This document shows, piece after piece, positions 20,353 to 31,815 of a DNA stretch of 64,000 nt. Numbering within the stretch: the stretch's first letter is position 1; every line of letters begins with the position of its first letter. The notes beneath the pieces were generated by a model. That model made no database searches. It was given only the letters and a program-made list of their open reading frames with translations, and had not been told where the DNA came from. A program made the translations under genes and the position numbers. Source of the DNA: Xenoacremonium recifei (taxonomy: Eukaryota; Ascomycota; Sordariomycetes; Hypocreales; Nectriaceae); assembly GCA_012184525.1 (NCBI GenBank), contig WOFQ01000010.1, positions 372,001 through 436,000 of the forward strand, given 5' to 3'.

Positions 20353-23300
20353 ATGGCGGAGATCAAGATCGACAGCAAGCTCTTCCAGGAGCGCATCTCA
20401 CACTTCGTGACCGCCTGGAAGAACGACCTCCGAGCTAAGGATGGGCTGTTCGGCGGCGCCTCGACCATGGTCGTGATGATGGGCAAGGTCGAAGAGGTTC
20501 CCGAGTTTCACAAGAACAACGCTATTCACGTATGTGATCTGGTACCACTTTCGCCTCTTGCAAGTCTCTGGGGACTGACCTTTGACTAGTTCTGGCTTCT
20601 TGGCTACGAGTTCCCGACGACGCTGATGCTCTTCACCCTCGACACCTTGTATATCCTCACCACCGCGAAGAAAGGTATGCGTTATCACGGACGAGCCACG
20701 TCTTTCCGGTACTGACAATGCATTTAGCCAAGCATCTTGAGCAGCTCAAAGGAGGACGATTCCCTATTGAGGTGCTCGTCCGGGGCAAAGATGCCGGTGA
20801 GAATGAGAAGTTATTCATCAAAGTTACCGACAAGATCAAGGAGGCCGGCGTACGTTGGATGCCTAATCTTCCCCGCTTCTGCGCTAACTGTAAAATCATC
20901 AGAATAAAGTCGGTACCATCGCTCGCGACACGTCTAGGGGACCGTTCGTGGAGGAATGGAAGAAAGTCTTTGCTGCGCAGTGCAAGGATGTAGAACAAGT
21001 TGACGTCTCTGCCGCGCTGTCCACGCACGCGTTCGCTGTGAAGGACGAAAGCGAACTCAGAGCTATGCGGACTGCTTCCAAAGCTTGTGTCGCGTTGATG
21101 ACACCCTACTTCCTCGACGAAATGTCCAACATCCTCGACGCCGAAAAGAAGGTCAAGCACTCCGCGCTCGCCGAAAAAGTCGACAAGAAACTCGACGATA
21201 CAAAGTTCTGGCAGACTGTGCAGCTCCCTAGCAAAGGCAAACTGCCCTCCGATCTGGACCCGACCCAGCTGGATTGGATCGTTGGCCCTGCCATCCAAAG
21301 CGGTGGAAAATACGATTTGAGATTCTCAGGAGATCCCAATGACGATAACCTCCATGCGGGCATCATCATTGCTGCAATGGGTCTAAGATACAAGTCCTAT
21401 TGTTCTATGATCGCTCGAACCTACTTGGTCGATCCGAATAAATCTCAAGAGAGCAATTATAAGCTATTGTTCATGATTCATAGCACGATCATCAAGGAGA
21501 TCCGAGATGGAATGCAAGCGAAGGAGGTCTACTCAAAGGCCTTGAGCATCATCAAAGCAAAGAAGCCTGAGATGGAGAAGCATTTCCTCAAGAACGTGGG
21601 CTGGGGAATCGGTCTCGAGAATCGGGATCCTACCCTTCTGCTTAATGCGAAGAACCAGAGAACCCTTAGGGATGGGATGACTCTGATCATCAATACTGGA
21701 TTCCAGGACATCGAGAACCCTCAACCCCAGGACAAGAGCAGCAAGCTGTACGCCCTTGTTCTCACCGACACGATTCGAGTCACTAACACGGAGCCGGTTG
21801 TTTTCACTGCTGAGGCACCGACCAGTGCCGACGCGAACTCGTTCTTCTTCAAGGATGATGAGGAGGTTGAGCCGGCTCCCAAGAAGGAGAAGCGAGATTC
21901 TCGGGTTGGCGCTGTTGCTACGAAGAACATCACAAGCACGAGACTTCGTTCGGAACGTTCGACCCAGGTGGACGAAGATGCCGAGAAGAAACGACGCGAG
22001 CACCAAAAGGAACTGGCTGGCAAGAAGCAGAAGGAGGGTATGGCCCGCTTCGCTGAGTCCACCAACGACCAAAATGGTGCAGAGGTGAAGAAGTTCAAGC
22101 GATTCGAGTCTTACAAGAGAGACAACCAGTTCCCTCTGCGGAGCAAGAACCTGGAGATCATCGTGGATACTAAGAACAACACGGTCGTTCTCCCTATCAT
22201 GGGTCGACCTGTCCCTTTCCACATCAACACGATCAAGAACGCCAGCAAGAGCGACGAGAACGACTTTGCATTCTTGCGAATCAATTTCTTGTCACCTGGT
22301 CAGGGCGTTGGTCGCAAAGATGATCAACCCTTTGAGGATGCTTCTGCCCACTTCGTTAGAAGTTTGACCTTCCGCTCCGCTGATGGAGACCGATATAGTG
22401 AAATAGCAACGCAGATATCGAACATGAAGCGTGACGTGGTCAAGAAGGAGCAGGAGAAGAAAGACATGGAGGATGTCGTCGAACAGGACAAGTTGGTGGA
22501 AATTCGGAGTAAGTACCCATCTTCTTATCATATCTGCATGAGACTGACGTTTGTTCAGATCGCCGCCCGGCCGTGTTGGATAATGTCTACATACGACCCG
22601 CTATGGAAGGAAAACGAGTTCCCGGAAAGGTTGAGATTCACCAGAATGGTATTCGATACCAGTCGCCGCTTAACGCGCAGCATCGGGTCGACGTTCTCTT
22701 CTCAAACGTCAAGCACCTCTTCTTTCAGCCTTGCCAGCATGAGCTGATCGTCATCATCCATATTCACCTGAAGGATCCGATTATCGTGGGAAACAAGAAG
22801 AAGACCAAGGATGTCCAGTTCTACCGTGAAGCTACAGATATCCAGTTCGATGAGACTGGTAATCGAAAGAGAAAGTACCGATATGGCGATGAGGACGAGT
22901 TTGAGGCTGAACAGGAAGAGCGACGCCGAAGGGCCGAACTCGACCGCCTCTTTCAAGGCTTCGCTCAGAAGATCGCCGAGGCAGGTCGAAATGAAGGCAT
23001 TGAGGTTGACATGCCTATTCGGGACCTTGGTTTCCATGGCGTGCCTTTCCGAAGCAACGTTTTCGTTCAGCCCACGACCGATTGCCTGATCCAGGTCGTG
23101 GAGCCACCATTCATGGTCATCACCATCGAGGAGATCGAATTGGCGCATCTGGAACGAGTTCAGTTTGGCTTGAAGAACTTTGATATGGTCTTTGTCTTCA
23201 AGGATTTTACTCGAGCTCCGTACCACATTAACACCATTCCGGTGGAATTCTTGGACCAGGTCAAGGATTATCTTGACTCCTCAGATATCGCTTATTCCGA

Positions 23301-23667
23301 GGGTCCCCTCAACCTGAACTGGCCGACTATCATGAAGACAGTCACGGCTGATACTCACCAGTTCTTCGTTGACGGAGGTTGGTCGTTCCTCCAGGCCGAG
23401 TCGGACGAATCTGGTGCCGAAAACGAATCCGAAGAAGAGTCCGCCTTCGAAATGGACGATGACGAGCTTGATGAAGCGTCTGAGTCCAGTGAAGAGGACT
23501 CCGACTTCGGCAGCAACGCCAGTGATGACGATGACGACGCTGAAATGGACAGCGACGACGAAGGCGAGGACTGGGACGAGCTTGAGCGCAAGGCGAAGAA
23601 GCGAGACCGTGAGAGCGCCATGGAAGAACAGGACCGTGGCAGCAAGAAGAAGCAACGCAAGCGATAA
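20353..23667 (+). CDS. SPT16: FACT histone chaperone large subunit Spt16
   Basis: Five exons, 20353-20529, 20590-20674, 20728-20849, 20903-22508 and 22559-23667, with introns of 60, 53, 53 and 50 nt, encode 1032 aa, the family's full length. The N-terminal half is the catalytically dead aminopeptidase-P-like domain (from SKLFQERISHF to GMTLIINTGFQ). It is followed by a Lys/Glu-rich linker, the middle double-PH region (NLEIIVDTKNNTVVLPIMG and VEIHQNGIRYQSPL) and a very acidic C-terminal tail rich in Asp/Glu/Ser, ending in basic KKKQRKR, likely a nuclear signal. Together with Pob3 (and Nhp6-type HMG proteins) it removes and reassembles H2A-H2B during transcription and replication. It is essential in yeast. 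No partner subunit is in this window. It is convergent with CDC50. Confidence 0.97.
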
Positions 23668-24412
23668 ATTTGCCTTTGATGCATGCTCGGCTGGGCTCAT
23701 TGCGAGAGCTCTGATTCCGGGCTCTTGTATTAAAACGCGAAGCGTGTTGTAAGCTGAGCAATTGGGTTTCATTTTCTGTAGGAAGACGTACTAGGAAGGG
23801 CTTTTTTAGGGATTTCATAGGATTCAGGCAGTTTCTATGCGCACCACAATTGTTGAGCAGCTACCGAAGGGCATTTCAAGGGTAGTGCTCGACGCAAAGT
23901 AGGTAGATCAGATAGCGCATAATCAAGGAGTTACGAGAATATGACGTCCATAGTCCGATAGTCAAGGCAATGGCCGTTTCTAAAACGACCAAGCGCAATG
24001 ATATCATGAGACAGGAGACGTTTGTTCATGAAGCTTTTCACCATGTAAAGGTTCAATCACAGGATGTAGTCAATGCAATAGTATAGGAATGCCATATCTA
24101 TTACTCATTCAACGCGAAACTCCTAAACTCCAGCCGGAGACATGGAACATGAACAGACTCCCAGACTCTCCTCCCCATTCTGATCGTGAAGCAAGACGAC
24201 GTTGTCCACAGGAATCTTGAGAATAATGAAAAGCAAGCCTTTGATGCCTCAAAGGGTAGCCAAGAACTCAAGCTAGTAAATCACGTAACGAACCCAATCG
24301 GCGCAAGCAAACGATCCCGAGCGGCAGCCGAGCGCTGCTTTGAAGTATGTTGTTACAAAGCGCGCAGTGCTTTTGAAAAAGAGCAAGCCAAAGGAAAGCA
24401 CTCTGGCGATGC
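23668..24412. other. Intergenic between convergent SPT16 and CDC50
   Basis: This carries 3' flanks only. Short open frames exist, but none matches a family. Confidence 0.5.
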
Positions 24413-25990
24413 TTATGATTCGCCAGGTCGAAGCTCGCGGCCAGAGGCGACGGCGGTGCTGGGACCGCTCTTTGCGCCTGGGGCGTTGTTCCATGACAAG
24501 TAGGTGTGGTCGCCCAGTTTTCTGACCATAGTTAGTTGAGTGTCTCATGTGCAGCGGCAGCATCAAGGGGTTGACTGACCTGGGTCGGATCAAGTGAGTA
24601 ACAGTGAAGACGACACCAAGGAGGATGCAGACGCCGCCGACAACGACGTAGGCAATTCCGAGGAATGGATTGCGCCCGCCCATGACAGTTCTGGTGCTAA
24701 TGATAATGGACTTTGTACCTTTATACTCCGTGGTCGGGAAGACTATGAGTGTCAGCATTGCGTGCACAGGATCGAATGTGTCTGGCCCGAAACTTACAGT
24801 CATCAATCACAATCTCGTATCGTCCTGCCTTCATAGCAGCAGAGTCATTCCGCTGGTACAACTTGCTGAAAGTTGGCAGACCGGCGGTTCGCATCCAGAC
24901 CTGGAAACCTTCCCACTCCTTCAAGTTCGGGGGCGGCATGTCATCCGTATAGTTGTTGGGATAACGGAGAGCCCAGTTTGGTGGTGGGACGACATCAGAC
25001 GGCTTGTACTTGGTCTGACCATACAGACTCTTGTCGCTGGACCAGGAGATACCGCTGTTGTTACTCATGACATACGTCTCAGTCTCGTTGTTCTTCCCGT
25101 TCGGAGGGTTAAGCAGCACGGGATTCGTGAAACTGTCGTTGAACATAGAATTGGCGATCAGACCGCAAGGGTAGTAGGGCTTGTCGGCAGCCTTATCACC
25201 ATAGAGTGGTGTACAGTCGGAGCCCTTAATATCGCTGTAGGATCGCGCCGTGCCCTTGAGCTGCTCCTGGTCGAACGACGAGACATATCTCCGATGGTTC
25301 TGGTAGAAGTTCGTGAGATGATAATAGAACAACACAGGCGGTCCAATATCCTCTGGGATGTCGAATCGAAGGTAGCAGCGGTTCCCGGGGACCGTGGCAT
25401 TGCTAATGGTGGTGATGTTCGCATAATCTCTGGCCCATTCAGCGTTCGTGGAACTGTTGGAGCTCTTGAAGGCGGTTGTTATGGCACTGCTAGGCATTTC
25501 CGAGAAGTTGCCAGAGGAGCTGCTGAAGTTATTGGCCTGGGTCTGGCAATGCGTGTAGTCCAAACGGATTTCTTGAACCTATGAGGACCAGTTAACCACG
25601 TCGCGGACAAGGAATCGGGGTCTGATATACCTGCGCGCTAGCATATAATAGGAGACCACCGATGGGCGCGAATATAATGCCGATGGTGAAGAAAAGAGGA
25701 AGCACCGTCTTGGGTGTCAGGATCGGCCTGCTCGATGTCAGCATGCGAGTCGACGTCGCCGGAGCGCCATCACGTACTGCCAGGCCTTCAATCGCTGCTG
25801 CCGAAAGGCCGTATCTATTCCATCGTCGTCAGTCGCGCGTCCCTTGGCTGTCTTGCGCCGCTTCCGGAGCTTCCATGGCACTGCACTCACTGGCTGGGCG
25901 ACGGCTCTTCTTCTTGTCCGGCTGCTTCGGGTCGCCATTCTGCGAGTCGATCGAGTCGGCGTGGTCGATGCCACGGGGCGAGTCGGCCAT
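24413..25990 (-). CDS. CDC50: Cdc50/Lem3 family beta subunit of P4-ATPase flippase
   Basis: Six exons on the minus strand: 25891-25990, 25778-25814, 25631-25727, 24798-25578, 24580-24742 and 24413-24521. The introns are 76, 50, 52, 55 and 58 nt, and all phases agree, giving 428 aa. After a basic cytosolic N-terminus comes the conserved FRQQRLKAW, then transmembrane helix 1 at about residues 53-75 and a large exoplasmic domain with many N-glycosylation sequons and conserved Cys (RCYLRFDIPEDI, PYYPCGLIANSMFND). Transmembrane helix 2 is at about 363-388 (FLGIAYVVVGGVCILLGVVF), followed by THLIRPRKLGDHTYLSW. Cdc50 proteins pair with P4-ATPases (Drs2/Dnf types), allow their exit from the ER and are needed for flipping phospholipids to the cytosolic leaflet. 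Which P4-ATPase it pairs with cannot be told. Confidence 0.95.
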
Positions 25991-28900
25991 CTTTGCACAG
26001 GATCAACAGGAAATGCTGCGCGATAAGGTGGCCGGAGATGGGGGGAGAATATTGGCAAGATGCGGAGGTTGGGAGGTTGAAGATGCGATCGATCTCGTAT
26101 CCAAGGGGTCGTGGTCGATGGCGGGAGTTGGCGCCAGGCGTGTGTGGCTCGTGAAGCGTTACGTGTTGGACGTTCAGCGGGGTGGCTGTGCAAGGGTGGC
26201 CAGTGACAGCGGCCCTATGTTGACCCGGAGCTCCTGCTTACATTCCATGGGATTGAGCTTCATGATGAAGGATGGACAAGGAGCTGATGGGCATGATTGA
26301 CGTCTTATCAATCTAAAATATATTGGAATGTATTTTTGCGGCGATTTGACTTTGTTGTATCGATTCCGAACCTTCCCGGTGAGTTTCCCTGGGAGAAAGC
26401 TCCCAACCTGCTCATACCTGCTGTTGCGATTAGCTCCCCCTATACGGAGTACAGAGGTTAGAACACATTGTACTTGGATGCCATGCCGCGACAACTCATG
26501 CCGGAATATGTTCTGCTTTCTTCAGTCTCACAGGGACCTTCTGTAGCCCAACGTCTCAAATGTTGATTGTTTGGACCCCCTCATGAACGCCCAAATAGCC
26601 ATCAACTTCCCTCATGGGTGCACCATGCTTCTTCTTGAAGCTGAATCAAGAAGAGGAGCTCTCCGGATTGTTGACTTCAGATGACTTCACAAAAGTCTCG
26701 AAAAATCTGAAGAGACTCACATGACCGATCCTCTGCATATGTAAGGAGGAGCTCATGAGTGGTTGCGGCTGCGTGGATGGCTTGGTCAACATGGAGGAGG
26801 TTAGGGCTCCGAGTTCAGTAACGGGAGCGGGCTGTTGGAAGCAAGTCCAACAAATCGAAGTGTCAGGACGCAGAATTACAAAAGCCAAGTCAACTGGCGA
26901 TCTCTGCAAGGAGTGGGATTTGCGCTTCCAGCTCTGATTGCCCATACGAAGTTTCTCTGCACGGTCGATCTCGACAGCCCCTCCATGCCCCTTACTGAAC
27001 CAAGATATGGACACCACTGAATGGCAACTGTATGTACCATGGGATTTTGGATCCCAGCAACCAGGTTTTGCGGACCTCCTGAAAATCGTGATGTAAAGAC
27101 TGTTGATCCAACCTCAGCTGCTAATCCATATCTCCATTGAATTATTCCCTCATAAGTTGTGGAATTCGGGTTGCCCGAGACTATTGAGGAGCAGTGATCG
27201 ACTAGGGGAAAGCGATTATTACGGAGCAAGCCGCGGACATTTCCCAGTGGACTTTAGAGAGGCAGAATTCGCCATTTGTTGTCACCTAGGTGAAACATGC
27301 AGAAGAAGTCTGATGACGGGATAAATCATGAGAACATCAAGAGCACATGACAGGTGATCAAACGTGTTTCAGAGCCGACTCCCCGATGCCATCTATATCT
27401 TCACCGCCAAAGCTCGCAACCTGTGAGAAGCTCGAGCTTGGACCCATGTGTGAGACACGGCAGCATAAGTCACAGAAAAGACGTCAAGCGGCAGGCCTCC
27501 CGTGTTTTTGGCGCGTTTTCGGGTTGAATCAAGTACGTACTTGTAGGGCTGGTCCCAGCACTACACGTGGGGAAGCGGATCAGTATCGGGTCTGGCACTC
27601 CGCCGGCTGGCAACAAATGCAGTCGAAGTGATGAAGAACATCGGAACCAAATCTACCGGTTTTAGAGTTCATATGATGATTGAGAGATCGGCAGTACGGC
27701 AGCTCTGGGGGAAGAACTAGAGGCCCAACGGCAGGTCTCGGGGGGCCACGTGACGCGGAGTCGGCATGGAATCCCCATTCATGTTCGTTCGGCGACACCG
27801 TCCGGGACTGACTGAACACAAAACACCCACACTGCCACCACCAGAGAAGCCGATTTTGCCGTCCAGCCGCCCAGCATCGATGCATCACCATGCAGGCCCC
27901 ATCGCTTTCAGCTGGTCGGTGGTGAATATCAGTGGTTCCTCCGCAGGACACGGCAGCTGGCCGCCTGCTCTTAGTGCCCTCCCGTCTGCAAGTCACCAGA
28001 ACCGAGTGTCTAGGGGGGCATGATCGTCACCTGGGCCGCCGCACCGGGCTGGCTGGAGCGCCCGTCTAGTGGTTCTTCCCGGCCTGTTGGGGAAGACGAC
28101 GATGCCCATTCGGCATGTTCCAGCTGCAACGCTACGCTGCGCTGCAGGCCGTCGGTGTTTTTCCATCACAAGAAGCAGGACTCCGTCAGCGAGCGGAATA
28201 GCTGTGTAGACTTACGGCCGAGCGGTATATTACAGACGGGCTGACCCCCCTCTGACGCGCAGCAGTCGGCCTCAGGAAGTCCTCGTCCGCCCTGTCTCGC
28301 GCTCATCGCCTCATCTCCTGGTCATTTCGTTACAAAGCCGAGCGCGAGCCGCATCCTCGCTCTCTCTCAGCCACGCCCCCTGCCACGCCCCCAGACAGAC
28401 AGACAAACCGACGGGCAAATTCGATCCGCAGTCAGCGCGCGCTTGTTCAGTGGAACTAATTTGGTAGGTCAACTCCTGCGTGGACATGAGGACAAGGCCG
28501 TTTCGTTGGGGAGGATGTGAAGTGCTGAAACGGGGAGTTGGCAGGCCTTACACACGAAACCTCACGGCGTGATCTGATCCTGGAACGGTGAGTCTTTGTC
28601 CAGTCGTCAGCCCCCGTTTCTCGCCTTTCCCCTCCGCAGAGGCGCAGTGCGTCGTGTCGTTGCCGCCGCCTATTCATTGGCCTTCGTAACAGTTACGAAG
28701 CCCTGAAGCCTCCTCTCCGGTCAGATCGCCCGGACCTAAGCAGTTGGAAGTCCAGGCCCGGTCCACCGTGCCGCAGACCGAGCCAAGTCGCGCCTTTCCC
28801 CAGCCCTGCCCAATTCACCACGCAATTCCGAAGACCCGAATGCGAATCAGAATCAGCTCTCCAGGCCCAGCGGCCGCCGTTCGTGACGGAGTGAGGAGGT

Positions 28901-29474
28901 GCTGCGCCGACTTCCATGAGCGCCCAGCTTGCTCCATGCGGAATAACCAGCAAGGCAGACACATAATCAACTGCCCTGCCCAAAGATTTAATAACCCTTG
29001 CATGGCGCTGCTGCTGGCGGGACCCTGGAAGTTCGCCGCCGTCCCCAATCTCTGGTACTGTACTTTCATGAACAGCCCCTGTTCTGGCTTTGATCAGCTC
29101 CCCATTTCAAGGAAACAGCCCCCTTGGAGATCAAAGAGCTTGATTTGATTCTTCCGACCCTGAAACACTCATTCACCTGAACAATTGTGATTTCGTCATT
29201 GTTCTCACATCTCTGTTCAGGGCGTGGGTTGGTCTCTGCCTGCACCTCACATCGTGCTTACACGTGCAGCTGCGCACTTCATCGCCTCACGGCGTCTTAT
29301 AGATACTTTCCCGCCCTAGCCACTCGTCATTGATTTCCCCGACTTCATCTCTTACTGCCACCTGAAACCTGGACTATTATCCTTCCAAAATCTGTGTCCT
29401 TCCCTACCATATACCACACAAGCTTCTCCTTCCGTCAACTACCGCCTCCGCTGCAACATTCTGCATCTTCCAAA
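25991..29474. other. 3.5-kb gap with no recognisable gene
   Basis: This is the longest gap in the window, flanked by the divergent CDC50 and an unknown gene. The longest open frames (about 117-138 codons, for example minus 26876-27229 and 27580-27996) lack family motifs and lie in conflicting frames. A short (CAGA)3 tract sits at 28392-28405 and a CACGTG core near 27748-27755. The right third is C-rich with C/T tracts, as in a leader. It may hold only promoters, or a non-coding RNA that cannot be seen from sequence alone. Confidence 0.4.
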
Positions 29475-30025
29475 ATGAACATCACAACTGAAACCGTTCC
29501 TCGAATTCAAGTCATGTCGACGAGCCCGACCTCATCGAAGTCCCGTCGCGTGTCCCGCGACACGGGTTTCCCTGAACCCTTGAATGGAGGTTAGTGCAAT
29601 ACATGAAGCTTGGGTATCCCCCAACCAAAGTTGCTAACAGCTGGTCAGACCGAAACACAACCCTGCCTCACCCCGACGCCGACCTTTCGCCCAACGCTTG
29701 CATCTCCCAAGAAGATTTCGACCCTGACCGAGTTCTCAAGCGCCATCGACGGTCGTTCATGAGGAAGCACCGTCACACCCTCCAGCACGGCAAGATCACA
29801 CCGCAGACGGAAGCCATCCACAGCGTCCTCTCCCTCGTTAGCATCGAGATGACCGAGTCGGAAACCTACAAGCTCCCGAGGGCTTCATTGTCCACCGCCC
29901 GCCTCTCAAAAGACGGCACCGATAGTCTCGCGTCGAGGAGGGACGAGGACACTCCGCCAACCTCGCCGGATATCCCGTCCCATCGTTCTAAGAAGGGGTT
30001 CCTGAAGAAGTGGCGGAAGGACTAG
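29475..30025 (+). CDS. Small basic protein of unknown function
   Basis: Two exons, 29475-29589 and 29649-30025, joined over a 59-nt intron (donor GTTAGT, branch GCTAAC, acceptor CAG), give 163 aa. The splice joins GFPEPLNG to DRNTTLPHPDADLSPN in frame; unspliced reading stops at once. The protein is hydrophilic, Ser/Thr/Pro-rich at both ends, with a strongly basic middle around VLKRHRRSFMRKHRHT (residues about 71-86) and a basic C-terminus GFLKKWRKD. No membrane span, signal peptide or known domain is visible. The basic cluster could bind nucleic acid or act as a nuclear signal, which is only a guess. A good splice set and a clean frame favour a real gene. It is convergent with the HIU hydrolase gene. 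Confidence 0.68.
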
Positions 30026-30430
30026 GAGCTCGCTGCGGAACAGCTGACGACTTGACGACTTGGAAAATGGATTACGACTATAACGATAGCATACTCTGGC
30101 ACTTTTGTATTTTTAGCATGGAGTTTGTAGGGATTACTGGGACTGGGGATTAGGATTGGGAGATTGGGGACTGGGAGAGGCATTGGACAGGAATACAAAA
30201 CAAGCACCTATAAGGATCATTCTGTGGCCCTCTGGTAGGGAAGAATGGTATTTTCTCTCGGTTAGATCGGTTGGCTAGTTATGTAGCAACCGCAAAGGTC
30301 GTTCGCTCATGAATTAATCATAATCAACTGTCCGCTTTCCTTTCTCCGGCTCCCCTCGCTCAATCAATCTCCTTGTCCCTTGAATCCGCGAAGCCCGGTT
30401 CTTTGTTGTATGGCCCCGTCAAACCGAAGC
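30026..30430. other. Intergenic between convergent genes
   Basis: This holds 3' flanks of the small basic-protein gene and the HIU hydrolase gene. Nothing else was recognised. Confidence 0.5.
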
Positions 30431-30823
30431 TCAGCTTCCTCGGTAGGTGGTGTAGCTGTACGGGCTCAGCAGCAGCGGCACATGGTAGTGGCCCTCGTTC
30501 CCGACCCGGAAGCTGACCGTGACCTCGGGGAAGAAGGTGTTGTCCTCGCCAAAGTAGGCACCCGTGTCGAAGCGCAGGGTCCAGTGCGAAGGGCCCTCAA
30601 CCTCGCCCAGCACGTCGTCGAGCGTGTAGACGGGGACCTCGCCCGAGGCGTGGGCGGAGCTGTAGGGCAGCCAGACGAGGATGCGGCCGTCGTCGTCGGT
30701 CATGGATTCGAAGGTCTTGAGCGGTGTGTGGCCGCCCTCGAGCCGCACGCGGATGCCCTTGGCGGGCTTGCCGGCCTGCGTGTCGAGCACGTGGCAGGTG
30801 ATCTTGTCCTTGGAGGCGGACAT
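30431..30823 (-). CDS. 5-hydroxyisourate hydrolase (transthyretin-like)
   Basis: Single exon of 130 aa, normal for the family. The N-terminal strand ITCHVLDTQAGKPAKGIRV carries the first catalytic His, the conserved Arg lies near HWTLRFDTGAYF, FFPEVTVSFRV follows, then the second His pair in GHYHVPLLLSPYSYTTYRGS. The C-terminal YRGS tetrapeptide is diagnostic for HIU hydrolase rather than true transthyretin. The enzyme hydrolyses 5-hydroxyisourate, the urate oxidase product, to OHCU, a step in purine breakdown to allantoin for nitrogen supply. No PTS1-like C-terminus is seen, so a cytosolic location is likely. Urate oxidase and OHCU decarboxylase are not in this window. Confidence 0.95.
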   Translation of the reverse strand: MSASKDKITCHVLDTQAGKPAKGIRVRLEGGHTPLKTFESMTDDDGRILVWLPYSSAHASGEVPVYTLDDVLGEVEGPSHWTLRFDTGAYFGEDNTFFPEVTVSFRVGNEGHYHVPLLLSPYSYTTYRGS

Positions 30824-31799
30824 GGCGATAGTGGTGGAGGAGGGAGATGCCTCGTAAGTGGTGGTGAGATGTTGGGAGGCAGGGCGACCTGACGTCAGGT
30901 GGGGTTCCGGTTCTCCAGGCCAGGTACAGTACGATAAGCTGAAAGAAAGGGATTTCTACCTCTATTGGGAAAACGTAGAAGGGCTGGGTTAAGCAGGACA
31001 GCTCGGCGTGGGGTTTATGTAGAGGGAAACAAAACTGAAAACACTGCCTGACGGTGAGAGTGAGGCACACGCGCATGTACCTTACCGTCCCTTACCTTAT
31101 GCACGCGCAGAGCCCAAGCCAAGCAAGCTGTCATTCACAGCCACGCTGCTCGCCGCTCGCCGGCACTGGAGGGGAACCGGCCATCGGCGCCCAGTCAGAG
31201 CCCTAGAACTCATCGCGGCTGAGTCTGCGTTTCGCCGTTCTAGGACTGAATGTCAACAGACAGACAGACAGACAAAAACAGAATGGGGGCTGATGATTGC
31301 GTGTGTCAACGATTGCCCAACGTAGGACCCCGTTGGTGATGCAAGTCCTACAGATGGCGTGAAGGGCTGAGACTGAGCCAAGCAAGGCCTGATGCTACAG
31401 TGCTCCATCCCCTCTATTTTTGGAGTCCCCGGCATGCAGCAGCAGCAGCCACAGCCAGTTACGCAGCTTGCTGTGGCGGTGTCGCTAGCACTGGTAGGTA
31501 TCGTTTAAGACGCCAGGCCTGACAAAATAAAAGCAGTCAGAGCACCCCGAGCGAACCGCTACATGATGACATAATTTTGTCACCCCTTACCCCTCCACCA
31601 CCGTGTTCCTTCTGCAACTCCACCAAAAAGACATGACAGGAGCTTCCAGAAGGTCCTCGCCGCCTCGCCTCCAGACCACTCCCCAGTCCTACCGCCAGGC
31701 CCCAATCCCCCATCTGCCACTGCCACTGCCGCGATCGTCTGGCCGCCTCCCATCGCCATCTCCGTATCTCCAGATCCTTCACCCTCCTCAGCCGCAACC
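30824..31799. promoter_or_regulatory. Divergent promoter region between HIU hydrolase and GET3
   Basis: This 1-kb spacer holds a (CAGA)4 tract at 31257-31274, a GCA repeat at about 31437-31450, and a C-rich leader segment before GET3 with an upstream ATG at 31633 whose frame overlaps the GET3 start. No protein gene is supported. Confidence 0.5.
31257..31274. repeat. Tetranucleotide microsatellite (CAGA)4
   Basis: Four perfect CAGA units plus CA. A shorter copy of the same unit lies at 28392-28405. Confidence 0.8.
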
Positions 31800-31815
31800 A
31801 TGTCCACCGCCGTAG
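31633..31815 (+). promoter_or_regulatory. uORF overlapping the GET3 start
   Basis: The ATG at 31633 opens a 60-codon frame ending in TAG at 31813-31815, 16 nt past the first base of the GET3 ATG at 31800, in a different frame. If included in the mRNA it would compete with the main start. The transcription start is unknown. Confidence 0.4.

Noticed and set aside
28020..28244. Short open frame with many Cys in the large gap
   Set aside because: It is 74 codons, without motif, splice partners or codon pattern of neighbouring genes.
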